From Nymphaea colorata (Eukaryota > Streptophyta > Magnoliopsida > Nymphaeales > Nymphaeaceae): a DNA stretch of 64,000 nt. The stretch spans positions 22,523,703 through 22,587,702 of the forward strand of contig NC_045146.1 in the NCBI RefSeq assembly GCF_008831285.2. Direction: 5' to 3'. The notes below the pieces were generated by a model. The model was not told where the DNA came from, did no database searches, and saw nothing but the letters and a program-made list of their open reading frames with translations. A program made the position numbers and the translations under genes. This document shows positions 27,161 to 41,000 of this stretch, piece after piece. Positions within the stretch are counted from its first letter, which is position 1, and each line of letters starts with the position of its first letter.

Positions 27161-29523
27161 TCATTCTTCTGGATCCTGATTGCTCAGTGATAGATCTGCC
27201 ATATCAGCAACCAAAAGGTTGAGATCGAGCTGCTTGTCTTCCTCGTTCACAACGAAGTTGGGATCATCCTTTTTGGCTGCTTCGATATCAAAAGGCACAC
27301 TTGGAAACGCAGGTTTGCTATCTGCAAGAGCTGTCTTCAGCTCTCGTTCAAAATCCCCCTCCTCCAGCTCTGTGTTCAGATCCCAAACCTTAAATATACT
27401 CTCTTCAGATTCCATTCCTCCAGCAGCACTAATAGGTACAGCGGAATCAATGCCTTCACCAGGATCAAGAGCAGAATAAACATAATCATTTTGCAGATCA
27501 TCCAACCCCATGATACCCTTGGCTTTCAGTAAAACTTCGTAAATCTCATGCTCATCATCAGATCTTCTCTCATCTTTATCTTCAGAAACATCAACATGCT
27601 CAATCTCATCTAAGGCATTTTTCAGTGCACCCCAATCATGAGCACCTGAACTGGGCACGTCACCATTGTCGAGAAAGCAAGAATTTATCCATGATGAGTC
27701 CACTTCATCCGAGTTTTTAGGCAAGGAACCTGGAGAGGAAGCAAGGTCCTGCAAGCACCACACAACTGGCTCAACGAATGAATACAATTAAAGTGATTGT
27801 CTAAGTTCTTCGAAAAAATGATTTTCCTAAGAAATCAATGAATTATCTGTTGATATAAATGCCATCTCACCAAAAATCTAAGTTCTCAAACAGCCTCCAG
27901 GGAAGAACCACCTTGGAAGGTAGTTGAGTTGGGCCGTTGAGTTGATGTGTTTTGCAAGTACGGCTTCTAAGAATAGGAACCTAATTCATACAAGCTTGCA
28001 CTTTACGTGTGTTTAATCTTATTCATTATCCCACACATGCATGGTCAATGCATGCATCAGTGACTATGCGACGGAGAGTGATTCTCAACTATTCCCTTTC
28101 AGTTCCCTACAGCAGCAAGATTTTTACATGATTCAATTTCTTTCTTGGAACAACCCAAAAAAGAAAATAAAAACAAAAAGCGATGAATTTCGGTCATGAC
28201 TGTCAATGCCAATATGGAGACTGCTTCCATTTTCAAAGTTTTGATCTTCAGAACTGGACACATAAATGTGCACGTACAAGACTGCATCCCATTCAATTGA
28301 ATAAAATCCTTTGCACATATGATGAAAGGAAAAGGAATATTTGCTCAAAGTAAGTTTCTCAGGATTTGTTTGATATTCTACAGATTTTGCTTACTCCACA
28401 GTCACCAACATGATTTCTTGGATGTAATTTGTCAAAGAATTTACATAGAAACGCTCTTCTCACATAAATACGGAAATAAACTGGGATGAAATAAAGAAAC
28501 GAGGATTGATGATCTAGAAACTATCTAACGAGAACCTCACAAACATTTTGCAGACTCTCAAAATCTGTACGGCAGAAATTTTTGCACATCCTAAAACTTT
28601 CAACCACAAACATTTCATGACATCTTCTTCATGATATTACTACGCTACAGTAAAATAACAATATCTTTAATACATCATCAGACAAAATACCATCAAAATT
28701 AGTCTCGTGCATATGATGATAAAGCACGATCACCAGTTACCAAAGCACAAGAGGAACTATCTGAAACTTATTTCCTTCCGAAAGACACTGTATTTTTTTT
28801 TCTATATCGTGTGTAACATTCCATCATTGACAGTTACCAATTATCTTAAAGCAGGAAGAACTGACATAAACGTCAAAATACAATCACAAGATAGGTGGTT
28901 GTCTGCAGCCCCACTTCAAATGTTTCGTCATTCACCAAAGTGCATCCAACCGTCTCCTTACGCGTACAAGGACGAAGACGATAAAGTTGCGTAACCTCTA
29001 ACACGTCACAGTATGCTAACATTTCTGGATAAGTAGATATAAGGTGCTAATACAAAAAGATTGCTAACCAAGACAATATACAAGAGTAATCAATAATCAA
29101 AAGTAACTAACTGTTAGAAATAAGTACTCTGTTCAGTAAAAAGATGGATTTTGAGGTTCCAAACTCATAAATTGCAGACATAGATGAAAACAAAGGAAAC
29201 CTAAATATGTGAAGATTGACGAAATTTCTTGCTTGCTTCCAATCAAACGAACGCCAGCTTTCCTTTCTCACAAACCTCACCTCCTTGATCAATTTGGTCC
29301 TCTACAACGTTAAAAATACTGAAAAGGGTCTAATTCAACAAAAATGCCTTGAAACCAATTACCAGATTCCTACTAGAAGAAGAACAGAACCAGGGTAAAA
29401 GAAAAGAGATGGGTTTTTTTCCCTTTATTGCTCCCCAAACAACAAAATCAAATAACAGAGTTCACTTCAACAATAAGTTATTAAAATTGTAGGAGAATCA
29501 AAATCGGAGAAAGGGCTTACCAT
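27161..29523 (-). CDS. Uncharacterised acidic protein, two-exon model
   Basis: The model joins an ATG at 29523–29521, which ends exactly at a GTAAGC donor, to exon 27748–27161 after a TTGCAG acceptor. It gives 196 aa beginning MDLASSPGSLPKNSDEVD. The protein is very acidic, with segments DWGALKNALDEIEHVDVSED, YEVLLKAKGIMGLDDLQNDY and FKVWDLNTELEEGDFEREL, and ends LLVADMADLSLSNQDPEE. No signal peptide, membrane segment or known domain is visible. It looks like a real gene because 196 codons of strongly biased, non-repetitive sequence end at a clean stop and the phase matches the ATG exactly. I do not recognise the family. Additional exons in the 1.77 kb intron, or translation starting elsewhere, cannot be ruled out. 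Confidence 0.6.
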
Positions 29524-29906
29524 GGACGTTGATGACTAGCAAGTCTGGCAGAGAGAGAGATGGGTGCCCAAAAGGAAGAAGAAAGTAAACAGCAGTTACT
29601 AACGTAAGAGAGCAAAGCAAGTAAAAAGGGCCTTTTGATGAGAAACAAGTGGGAAAGGGAGGGGGAGAGAGCAAAGGGATCAAAAAGGGAGAAGAAACAA
29701 AAGAGAATGTCCTAATACAAGAGAGCGAAGCAAGTTGAAGGGCCGGAGACTCGCACGGTGTTGTGGCTCGACGGAAGATGTTCCTCTCTCACCAATATGA
29801 AAACGCGCACAAAGTTGGGAATTGTGATCTCCGGAACGAGTTTTCCCATTACAGGGGACAACAAAAAGAGAAACGAAAACAACTAGCAGAGAGTAAGAAA
29901 ATATAT

Positions 29907-29978
29907 TCCGTTGCCGGGACTCGAACCCGGGTCTCTCGGGTGAGAGCCGAGTATCCTAACCAACTAGACTACAACGGA
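29907..29978 (-). tRNA. tRNA-Glu (CTC)
   Basis: Read on the minus strand, 72 bases fold as a complete cloverleaf. The acceptor strands are TCCGTTG and CAACGGA, the D-arm contains TAGTCTAGTTGGTTAGGAT, the anticodon stem CTCGG/CCGAG encloses loop CTCTCAC (anticodon CTC), and the T-arm contains GGTTCGAGTCC. The A and B box promoter motifs are intact. No intron is present and CCA is not encoded, as usual for nuclear plant tRNA genes. Confidence 0.96.
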
Positions 29979-32025
29979 TTGATGTGAGGATGATCAATTT
30001 TTTAATAACCTATCAGTGATTACGGCAATCACTCACAAAATTAATCCCCACGTAACCAAGGATTTAGAGTTACAGCTGCTTGAATGTTCATAAACTACGA
30101 AGGTAGCATCAAGCATCAACGACCGCATAAAATTTTGATTCTATAAACAAAATTAGGAATTGAAATGAAAATTCCGATTTTAGTTTTTCTTTGTGTTTGA
30201 TGGTCTCGAACTTTGGTTCCAGAATTCAAAACGGTGTGTTTGATAAAACATGAATTAAAATTGTATAATTGATGAATTAAAACCATCTCGACGTTTTATT
30301 ATTTGATGGTCTCATCTTTGTGTTCATGTGTTCACATCAAGTATGAAAAGGGTGTTCGTTTTTATTATCAATGTCCTAATTTTCGACTTCAGTTACTGTC
30401 CAACCTCACCCAACAATGAAATTCATCATTTTTAGATCCGGAAAACATTGTTTCTATGCAAGGGGAAAACCAGAACCAGTCAGCTTCATTCCAAACTTTT
30501 AGATGTTGCAAGAAACATGAGAGAAAGAAGGAACAAGAAATGATTCATGTAGGTTACATATAAACTAATATGTGTGCATTGGTTTTCCCATAGCTATGAC
30601 CATTATTTGATACAGTGCATCAGCCGATTCAGAGGCTTAGCTTAGTCAGTTGTGTATCAGCAAAAGATACTACTGGGTATATGCTTAGAACATAAGGGCG
30701 AAAAAACAAGAATAAAGAACTAATGCATAACTTGTGGTACCCTTGAATTAACCGGGAAACCGAATCGGTTTGCCGTCGGTTCAAATTTGAATGACAGATT
30801 GAGGCCGCTCTTAAAAGATAGGACCTGCCTAACCTTGACACGCCAAAGTAGTTTCAGGACTAACAATGTAATCCACTCATGATCAGTCCAGCAGATGAAG
30901 CTTTTGTGGAGTTAGATTTTTGGCACTAAAGAGGTTTTGTGCCCTTAGAAAAAAATGCATTGATAATGGTAACCAACATGGACTCAAAGTGGAGGATTAA
31001 TCCCACACCCGTCCTCATTTCCTTTCCCCTTACCCCCAAGGTCCAAACATGTGACAATATCAAATGGTGAAATCTTCAAGTGTTTCAATTGCACGTAAAA
31101 ACCCACTCCTTTTTTTATGATACAGAGCATTCACCCCCATTGGTCGAACTGAACATGCCGCATACACATCCAAGCTCACCCGTTTGAGCTATGCCCATGG
31201 GGGCCATCTCCTCTCCGTACGTCCCAGCCTCAGCGGTGGAAGACGAGAAGGATGCACCGCGAGTTTGGCTGGAAAAAAACCTGTGAAGAGTCAAGGTGAT
31301 AGAGAAAGCCACGACAACTTGGGCGCGACAGACGGGAAAGATATCCATCTACCAAGTCAGAAGCTACATTCATTAGGTCCAAGTCAAACTCCATGTTATC
31401 AGCACTTTAGACAAACTACCCACGCAAAACTTTTTTTTCCCTTTTCAAGATGCGACCACGGTTAAGCAAACACTAAGCAGATGATGCCACAAACACAACC
31501 TCGCTACCGGACTCTTGACCCCCAACAACTGGAAGTTTCGAGTCCAACATCCTAACCAGATAAATAAAAACGAGCCGCGAGTTTGCTTCGGAGAATCCAC
31601 AGGTCCAACTTCGTTGATTTACAATGTGAAGATGCCAACCATCTAGGGAACCTTATGGTGAGCACGATCAAATTGACGGAAAGCATAAATTATCTTAGAG
31701 TAATTTATTTAAAACAATCAGCATATCACGTTATTCAACTCAGCAGCCCAAACTCAAAACCTTGAAGACAAACTATCAACCATCCTAGCAGCCAACCGTC
31801 CTAGCAGCCAACCGCAACAAATGCAATATAAAACTAACGTGCCTACAAAATCTCAGTCTCGCTTTAGCAAGGGAGGGAGACCTGCCCCCTTTACAGCCAT
31901 CAGGACACGCGGATTAAACAATATGCAGTATAGGTGCAGCCCTATGTCCAATTAAATCCAATCTCTTACATAACAAGTTCTGCCTCTTCCATAACAGGGG
32001 TTAACCACGAATTTTCTCTAATCTG
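29979..32025. other. Spacer between tRNA-Glu and the G-patch gene
   Basis: No gene is supported. Short ORFs near 31115–31465 overlap on both strands without recognisable content. The end of this interval is presumably the 3' UTR of the G-patch gene. Confidence 0.4.
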
Positions 32026-35000
32026 CTATGTGAGACTCACTATCTTGCCATCCACTTTAAACTTTCGGCTGCTTCCTAGCTGCACAAAGAATAAATAGAC
32101 AACTTTCATATTTGACTTGAGCTACTGCAATTTACAAAAGACACTAACTGTTAACTACAGACAACACAAGATGCTTGAGCTCCTAAAATTTACACAAGAC
32201 ACTGTTAATCCACAGACAACTCAAGATGCAAACAACCAGGTCTTATCAGTTTGTTGTGCGTGCAACGTTATTAAACTAAAAGATGCATAAATGCAGATGC
32301 GTTAACTCTCTTGAAAATCTTCATAATCCTTTTCAGAATGAATAGCAAGAATCACAAGTCATCCAGAAGCTCAACAATCCAAGTGGACCAAGTCCTACTT
32401 ACCCCATGAACTTTAAATTCACCTTTCCAAGGAATTACTTAAACATATGCAGTTACAATGCCTATCGCCACAGATCTGAACTACAATCCCATCACAAGAA
32501 TCTAAGAGAACAACAAAAATTCTGCTTTTAAATGAATTGTCATTTGGCTCTCCCTGAAATTAGAGATAATTCAAAATTGTATCCAGTTACACGGTCAAGA
32601 TGAAAACAGATCCTGCTATCTAACCATGCAATGTCTAACAATGAGAAGACTACCACTCTCATAGGTTCTAGCTCTCCAGCTGTTTATGTTGATCCTTTAA
32701 GGTCTGCAAGGATTATGTTTCCCTGAATAAAATAACTGATCCAAGAGTGATACACGTCATAAGTACTAATGTTTGTTTGATCACCGATTGAAAAATCACA
32801 GCATGAGGTCCACGATGGTGATTTCTCAACCTGCAATTTTTGGTTTGAAAGGTATTTACCATTTACTTTGTCGCCTATTTGCATTCTTGATACTCAAGTA
32901 CCAAGATACAAGTGCTTATACCTTTAACACTTCAGAGATACTTTATTTTGAATGTCAGGTGTGGGGAACATGGTTGTAAATGGTGTTCAAGCTCATCCTT
33001 TACAAAAATGTTTACCAAGTTTGAATTCATGATAAAAAGCTACACAAAATGAGCTCGAGCAAGCTCAGTATATTTTGTAAAGGCTAAGGAATAACATAAC
33101 ATGAACCCTGACTTCCTCAGCCTACTAAGCCAGCGTGTAATAATATTATTTATAAAAGTACATGCATAATTCCAAGTAGAACAATAAGATTTTGAATTCT
33201 CAACTAACTAGCACTCATTAGAAAAAATTACTATTCGTGAAGCAAACACTTTGCCTCCTGTATTAGTCATATAAATGCATATACATATATTTGATAATTT
33301 ATTGTTACTTGCTAACTGATGGGCCTATATGGGCCAAACTGGGTGAACACCAGCTTGGTTAGGATTGTGCAGTCCCTAAAAAGTGTCATTTTAAAGAAAA
33401 TGTCAGCAATCTTCCCTCTTATAAACTTTAATTTTGATAAAATGAAAGATTCTCGTGCCTCCTAGTTGTGTACTCACATTCAGATAGTTCTATTTTCCAT
33501 AATATGCTTATGTCATGTGTGATACAAACATTTGTTCCATGTGTGCTGCACAAGTGTGTGGGAGGAATGTATTAAGGAAACATAGAAATTCATAGAAACA
33601 TGAGAGTAGGTACCACTACAACAAGCTACCATGTAAAGATATAGGCATTTTTTATGTTTGAAATACCTTCTGCTTCAAATATGATACAGCTTCACGCCCA
33701 GAGGTGAAATCAGAAAAGAAAGAAGATGCATGTGCCTGCGCAAGTACTTTAAGATCTTTAACCTTCATTGCGTTCCCAGGAACCTGCAATGGAGCCATAA
33801 GATGAGTGAAAATGGGGTAAGAAGCTATCAAATGGATGGCTAAAGATTAGCACTTTTTTCTAATCACCTGAGATAATATCACTTTACACAGCTTTTTTAG
33901 CTTGGGCTTTGGTTCCTGTCCTGTTTCAATAGTCTCAACCTTTCGCTTTCGTGAACCACCATTATCAGCAACATCCCTATCATCTTTGCCCCTGAGCTTC
34001 CGTGAACCACCACAGTCAATGACATCCTCATCATCAGTATCATCGAAAGAGGTCTTCTTCCCCTTCCAGTAGCTTCCAGCAATCTTCTTAGGTTGACTTT
34101 TTATGCCAAGGCCCTGCTTTCCTGAGGTGGCCTTATCCTGCACAAAGAAAGAGAAAAGTGACGACATTGTAACTGAAAATCAGAACAAAGAATAATGTGA
34201 GGACCAATATAGGATCTGAATTGGAAAAATACAAAATGGAAAGCTAAAAAGTAACATAAAATCTACATATCGCAAGTCATACACAATCAGAATGAGACAT
34301 GCTAAGTCAAATGAACTCCCCTAAAGGGCTGCACCTAAGTCATCATATCTCAGGTGTAAGTGCTGATGCAGCAATGGAGGGGCAAAATTATCAGACAAAC
34401 CAAGTAGGCTGCAGCCACACCTGACTATTTTTGTCCAACTAAGTGCACACCTGCCTCCAGCCAACATCCCACAGGATGCAGCCACAACTGGTCAGGTGCA
34501 CATCGAGACTCGAACATTTCCCTTTCTATTTTAACAAGTAATTAGAAAAAAAAGGTTTAAGAACAACCATTCCCTCCTCACCTTCATTGGTCTGCAAATG
34601 TCATTAGATGCAACAGACATGGCCATGGTTAGGCCTGCTTATAATTAATAGGAATCTATCCATCTACCTGACATCCATGAATCTGTTCTTTATGTGGATT
34701 TCTAAGATTATTTTGATTAAAAACTTAAAATAAATCTGCTTTATGTAGTCTGTTTCAAAGCTTATTTTGATTAAAAGCATAAAATTATGTCTGGTTGTGA
34801 CACGTTTTACTGTTTGTTGACTTTCGATATTTATATATATGGTGCTGCACCCATACCCCACACCTATGAGATATAGGAAGCATGAAACAGACAAGAAAAG
34901 CGATTACCTGAACAAGTTTGTAAAGGTTTTCCTGGTCTTGCTCAGCAAAAGCAGCTATTTGAATTGGTTTGGCAGATGAACACTCAGATTTCCTGGAAGC

Positions 35001-38000
35001 CAGAGCCTTCTCCCTGGCAGATCTTGTTCCAAGGAGACCTCCCCATACAAAACCGTTCCTGTGTCCCCACCAATCCAAAGGAACATCTTTCTTCACAGTT
35101 TCTGCCAAAACATGTAAGAAGCATCACTATATCAATAATAATAAAAATAAAAAAAATAAAAAAACTTATGCAAACTTGCATCTAGTGATATATAAGGAAA
35201 TTTCAGCCAAACTTGTCCATGACAGAGGATATACTTCTGAAAAATGAATGCCTAGTTGCGATAACAGAAGCAGAAGCAAATCTAGTAACTGTTGCAGAGT
35301 ACAAAATAGCAAATATTGAGAACTTAAGCCGTTAATTTTTCCTATTACTTAAGCATAAGTATCATCCTCCGTAACGATCTCATAATAAATGAAGCAAGTC
35401 ATATACTGAAGAATATAGAAGTAGGAAGATAGAGCAGCAGCTAAGTCATCAGACGGATGCAAACGGCAAATAAAGGATCAAAGGAAACACCACCAGAAAA
35501 CAAACAGTTAGGAAGCACAAGAAGCTAGACTGAAGTGATGCAGACATATAACACAGTAGAAGCACATGGGGCAATCTCGGAAGCAATAAGAAAGAGCTCA
35601 ACTTTCATAAAATAGTGAAAGATAGCATGATCCATGCAAACGAAATGCAAGCCGACAACCCTTGAAAGAAATTTCTTTTCCCGAAAAAAGTGTACCAGCA
35701 TAAAGACATGGCAACTCAACATAACAGACCATTCTTAATAAAAAGTGATAAGTTACGTATATGCTGAAACATTTAACAAACAAAATAACAAGGTAAAATA
35801 TCATCCTAACGAGCCCAAGCACAGGTATCCCTATCAAATGAAAACCCTTGAAGAATTCCAACTCAACACCAACCATCAACCAAAGTTACTGGCAGACATA
35901 AGGCAATTAACAATTTGATTGTTGTTGTTTGTGCAGAATGATTTTCTTGATGACCACACAATGCAGCAAATACTTGTCCCTCAACTGCTGGAATTTTACT
36001 ACCAATGCAAGTTCAGGTCGCAACCACAGCAAAAACCAATTCATACACACTACAAGTCTACCAAAATAACAACAATAAGCCTCGGAAGAAGCAAAAAACC
36101 AACGGGGGCTGTAAACAGAAAAATTATAGAGAAGAAATTGCTGAACACCTTCAAGAAGGCCGCGTCTGGTGGGACAGAAGCTCAATCCAATAGTAAAACA
36201 TGGTTGACTCAGAAATTTTAGGAGTTACCTTCTGCATGGTAAACAAGAACCTCTGACACACTTAACGGCTTCTCATCATGCAATGCCTCCTCACTAGGTT
36301 TGTTTGTGCTGCCCTAAATTTACAAACAAAGCAGTTTCATGTAAGAAACATAATTCAGAAACAGAATGATTAACAAGCATTACAAATTTACAACCAAAGC
36401 CAAAGTTAGCCAAATGATTCAACCTAATTTCAACTCAACAATCTTCTTAAACAAGCATCTATTGCTCAAGTAGCTCAAAGCAGCATCAGAATCAATACCA
36501 GCAGGCAAAACAAAGAAGGGAACAGAAGGAAGCCTGGGTCAATCTATGAAAATGTGATCCTCTTAACCAACGAGGAAAAAAGATCAACAGCTGAGGTCTC
36601 TAAAGGAGATGAAGTTCCATACCATAAGATAAGATAGGTGATAGACCCTCAAAGACAGGAAAGATGTGGAACCTAATGTTCTCAAAAGAAAGGAATTAAA
36701 TAATGTGGTTGATGTGTCACCACACTGTACAACTGAACACAACAAAACATAGACTATACTAGACATGCAAACCTATCAAGCATAGGCAATGGTTCCTATG
36801 ATCACGTGATCTTGAATCTTCTTTGGAGCCTAATATTCTCAAGATAACAAATAAAAATAAATAAATAAAGGGTGATGAGGCTGGTGCCTCACTATACAAT
36901 TATACACAACAAAGACATCCCATGAAACAAAATTCCTTGTGGCAGTAGCATTTTTAGTAGAAACATCAATTCATCACATATAAGTCCCCCAACTACTCTA
37001 TGGAATATGTGGGAAAAAATGTACTCTTGATGTGTAGTGTGCCAAAAAGAAAGTGTTAGATTATGTGTGTTAAACCAGTATGATGAAATCAAGATGAATA
37101 AAGAGAGTCTTGATTGGATAAACCTCTCGAAGAAACTTTGTCAGTTTATCATAAAAAAACAATCAGAACCCTTTCCAAGATATGCACACAAATTTGAAAC
37201 CACACAGCCGAAGAAAACAATAAATGAAGAGATCCACTCTTTTACTTTCAAAAGTATATAGGGGGACAAAATCCAAGAAGAAAGTCTTCAGTAAAAGAAA
37301 ACATTTTAAAAATACAAAACTTGAAGCGGCATGAAAAACTTGAAGCGGCAGAATTAGGGTGGGAAGCAGGATACAAGAACACGAAAGCAGGCACATTTGA
37401 CAATCTCTTCTCATGCCACCACCTCTCTGTTTTCATATCTTCAGCACAAGTTCATCCTTAGCTTTCAGTGTTTCACTGGATTAAACTTTTGTGCATCTTT
37501 CATCAATAAACCCTAAAGTCCAGATCTTCAACCTAAAGTAAAACCCTAATCCTTGTTCTTTTGCAGTTCCTGCAGCACATAGTACATTTTTCCAGGGGAG
37601 AGAAGTAAAGAAAGGCATTCCAACCTTAAACTATCTCAAACATGTACTTTGAACTACATACAATTTTACAGTACATCTGAAAAGAGACCTACCCAGAAAC
37701 AGAGAGGACAAAAGATGTCAAGAAAATTACCAGAATCTCTTGAAGGTCTTTCTCTGAGTATGAATTCACTAGCTTCCCCTTCTCCCTTCTCTTGTATCTA
37801 AAAGAAAAAGAAGCAAGCTTGTTGTTTCATTAACTAAATGACATGATATTTGAAAATTATTTTCCAAGAAACAAAGTAACTAATAATCAAACCAACCTTC
37901 CTTGTGGTCTAGTTGATTTTGATGCAGGGGTCTCTTCCGATTTACAACTGCTTGCATTATCTCGATTTTTTCCTGTTCATCCACAAATTTAAATACTTTG

Positions 38001-41000
38001 AAGGTTGAACCTTAATTCACCACAGAAATCAAGACACGCTGAACAGATATAACACTTACCAGTGTCCTCATCTTCTGGTATTTTCTGCCAATCAGAAAAC
38101 AAAATGAAATTAGCAAATACTAAAAAAATGTCAAAATAGTATTTCAGGCTTCAAATTTGGGAAGTAATAAGAGGAATCACCACTGCCAATCTTTTCAGAA
38201 TCTCATCAAATGTGGATGTGTCGAATTGCCATTTATCAGCAGCCTTGTCAAGACCTATACCTATGAATAAAGCCAAGATAATTAAGCGAAAAAACTTTAT
38301 ATATATTTGAAAATGGAGTGCATCCAGCATCAAACGTGAGTTCAAATAACCTGTTGTATCTTGTTTTTTAGAGACCTTTATATGGCCTTTAATTCCTTGT
38401 TTCTCCTTGCCAAGGCCCTCACCTTCCTCCCATCCCTGGCAAAATAAAACATATAAAATCAGATTGTGTGCACAAAATGCCATATTTTTCAGGAATATAG
38501 ATATGCACCATGTACTCGTGTTCAAATTCCGAGGCTTCCAGTTATTAGAAGACTATATTTTTATGATTTTTTTTCAGCAAACTTACACTTGGTTACAGCT
38601 TGTGAATGTTCATATTGGTATAGATAGTAGATATTTCTTATCCATTAAGTTATTAACATTCAACAACTACTGTAATGATGCAAAGAGTTTAATGCTTATC
38701 ATCCCTGGCAACCTTACTTTGTATTCGAAAGAAAAATAAAATTGTCATAAAATCCTTCTAGTAATTATCGCTCAGAAACTAGAACAATTTTGAAAACATA
38801 CCTATGTTGTTAAGGCCTCACCTAGGTGTGGACTAAGAGTTCACACCCGTTGCCTAAGTCCACACTTAGGCGACGGGATATGTGCTGGCACCTAGGCTCG
38901 CCTAGGCTGGCCTAGGCGCCAACACACCTAGTCCATGGGCAAGTGAAAAATCACCTTCCCTTTCAATTAAAATTCTTAATTGAGTATATATTGTTATGTA
39001 CTTTATTTTGTATTGATTAGGCACTTTATGTGTTATTGAGTTGATTATGTTGTTATATGTATTGTTAATCATTTAGTCTGTTATATAGTATTGTGATACC
39101 TCATAGCAGTTATATGTATACATTAAAATGGTTATGTTATGTACTTGTGGTTATGCTAACAGTGCACTTATGTAGTTATATGTATTGTTAATTTGTTATA
39201 CCAGTTATAAACTTATATGTATATACTATTATGCATTGTCACAGAAAACACATATTAATTCAAAAAAATGTGTTAAATACGCAAAAAAACAGTCAGCTGA
39301 ATTAAACAGCAATTAGACACATCTTTTTTAAAAATGCCAAAAAATAAAATACGCGAAAAAATGCTTGTTATACATGTTTTTTCGCATTTTTTAAACTACC
39401 ACAAACTTCTATTTTTTAAGTGCAAGGTCTGTTTTTTAAACAATGGCACTGCATGAATATTGAAGAAAAGTTGGTTCTTTTTAAACTTGACCTTCCCTTT
39501 TAATGGGAAAAGGGTACTTTTAGGTAGAAAAGAGGGATTAGGTTAAAATAAAAAATCGTTCGGGAGAAAATGGGTTAGGTTAATACACGTTGAAGCTTTG
39601 AGTTTGAACTTTGAAGTTGAGAGGGGAGCGGACGAAAGCTGAGAGGGGTCGATGGACAGAGGCTGACCGTGAGAAGTTGAAGTTTGCAAGCTGTGAGCTT
39701 CGACGGGGGTCACCAGACTGAAGGTAAATTGTCGTCGGACGTAAGCTAGGTTGAACCATTGACGGCTTGAAGCCTGCGAGCAGCCACGACCTCAGGGCTA
39801 TAAACTTTTGTTAGCTATGTATTTGCCAGACTATTAGTTTTCATTTTTCTAACTTTAATTTGTTTCTTATCTAGTCATTTTTCAATGTTTTTTTAATTTC
39901 TCATTTATGTTATTTTTATATAATTTTCAGGATTTTTTTAAATGTTTTAAAATTTGTTGAGATTTTCCAGAGATATACAACTTTGCCGTGTTATACCTAA
40001 GAAATTTCTCGCCATATAATACACGGACACGATATACGTGACAATGCTATCATGTTAAATTGCAGTGTAATACAATTTGTTATTCATGTTATATGTATTG
40101 TAATTTGAGTTATATGTGTATGCTGTTATGTACAGTCTGCTATACCTGTTATATAGTATTGCATCAACATATGATATGTATATACTATATACTATTATCC
40201 TGTTATATAATATGTAGTACTGAAATACCTATTATATCGTATATGTATACGTTGGTATGGTTATGCACTTAAATGTATTGTTACTGTTGTGTGCTTATAT
40301 GTATACTATTATGTATTGTTAGTCTTTTTATTATATTATGTCTTTCTTTAAGTACAGATGGATTAAAGCCTTCTTGCGGATCTATATTCCTTCTTCTAGA
40401 GATTAGATTTAGTTTTTTTTTGTTTTCCTTGCATTAGATTGCATTTAATAAGTTACGTTAAACCTCTTCTATTGATTTGGCATATTCAATCAAGTCAACA
40501 ATTAAGTTTTGATTGTTTAAGTTGATTATGTTTGGCATATTACTACTCACCACATTTAAATATTAGTAATAGTTAATCAAAATAACGGCATATTAACATA
40601 ACTAAAAAAAAAAATTGGTCGCTTCTTTTACCTAGGCCTGCCTAGGCACTAGGCACTGCTTGGGCCTTGACAACATAGGCAGATACATGGTTTTATTTTC
40701 CTTAAAAAAAATATATATTTTTGAGAAATGCTACAAATATGCTCGAGCTAGCAGGTGAGGTAAGCAGATTCCACCCATTGCTTGCAAATGTCCCTACCTG
40801 TTTGGATTCTCTACAGAATGTGGAAAGTGGACCAGTCACCAGCAGACCAATTGTGGAGTTAGCAATAGACACCTGAGGTCCTGAACCCATCCCCTCTTAA
40901 GGATCAAGTGGATAAAGCACGTCAGCTGTGAACACTACAGCCAACTTTCCTTTCTAAACCTTGACAACATTCTTGAAACATGTCTACACCATCCAACACT

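Noticed and set aside
31496-31580. tRNA-like phrase containing TTCGAGTCC
   Set aside because: No paired acceptor or anticodon stems could be formed around it, unlike the clear tRNA-Glu at 29907–29978.
35919-36221. 100-codon plus-strand ORF preceded by an acceptor-like TTTGTGCAG
   Set aside because: Lies inside a G-patch intron on the opposite strand, with no recognisable protein and no partner exon.
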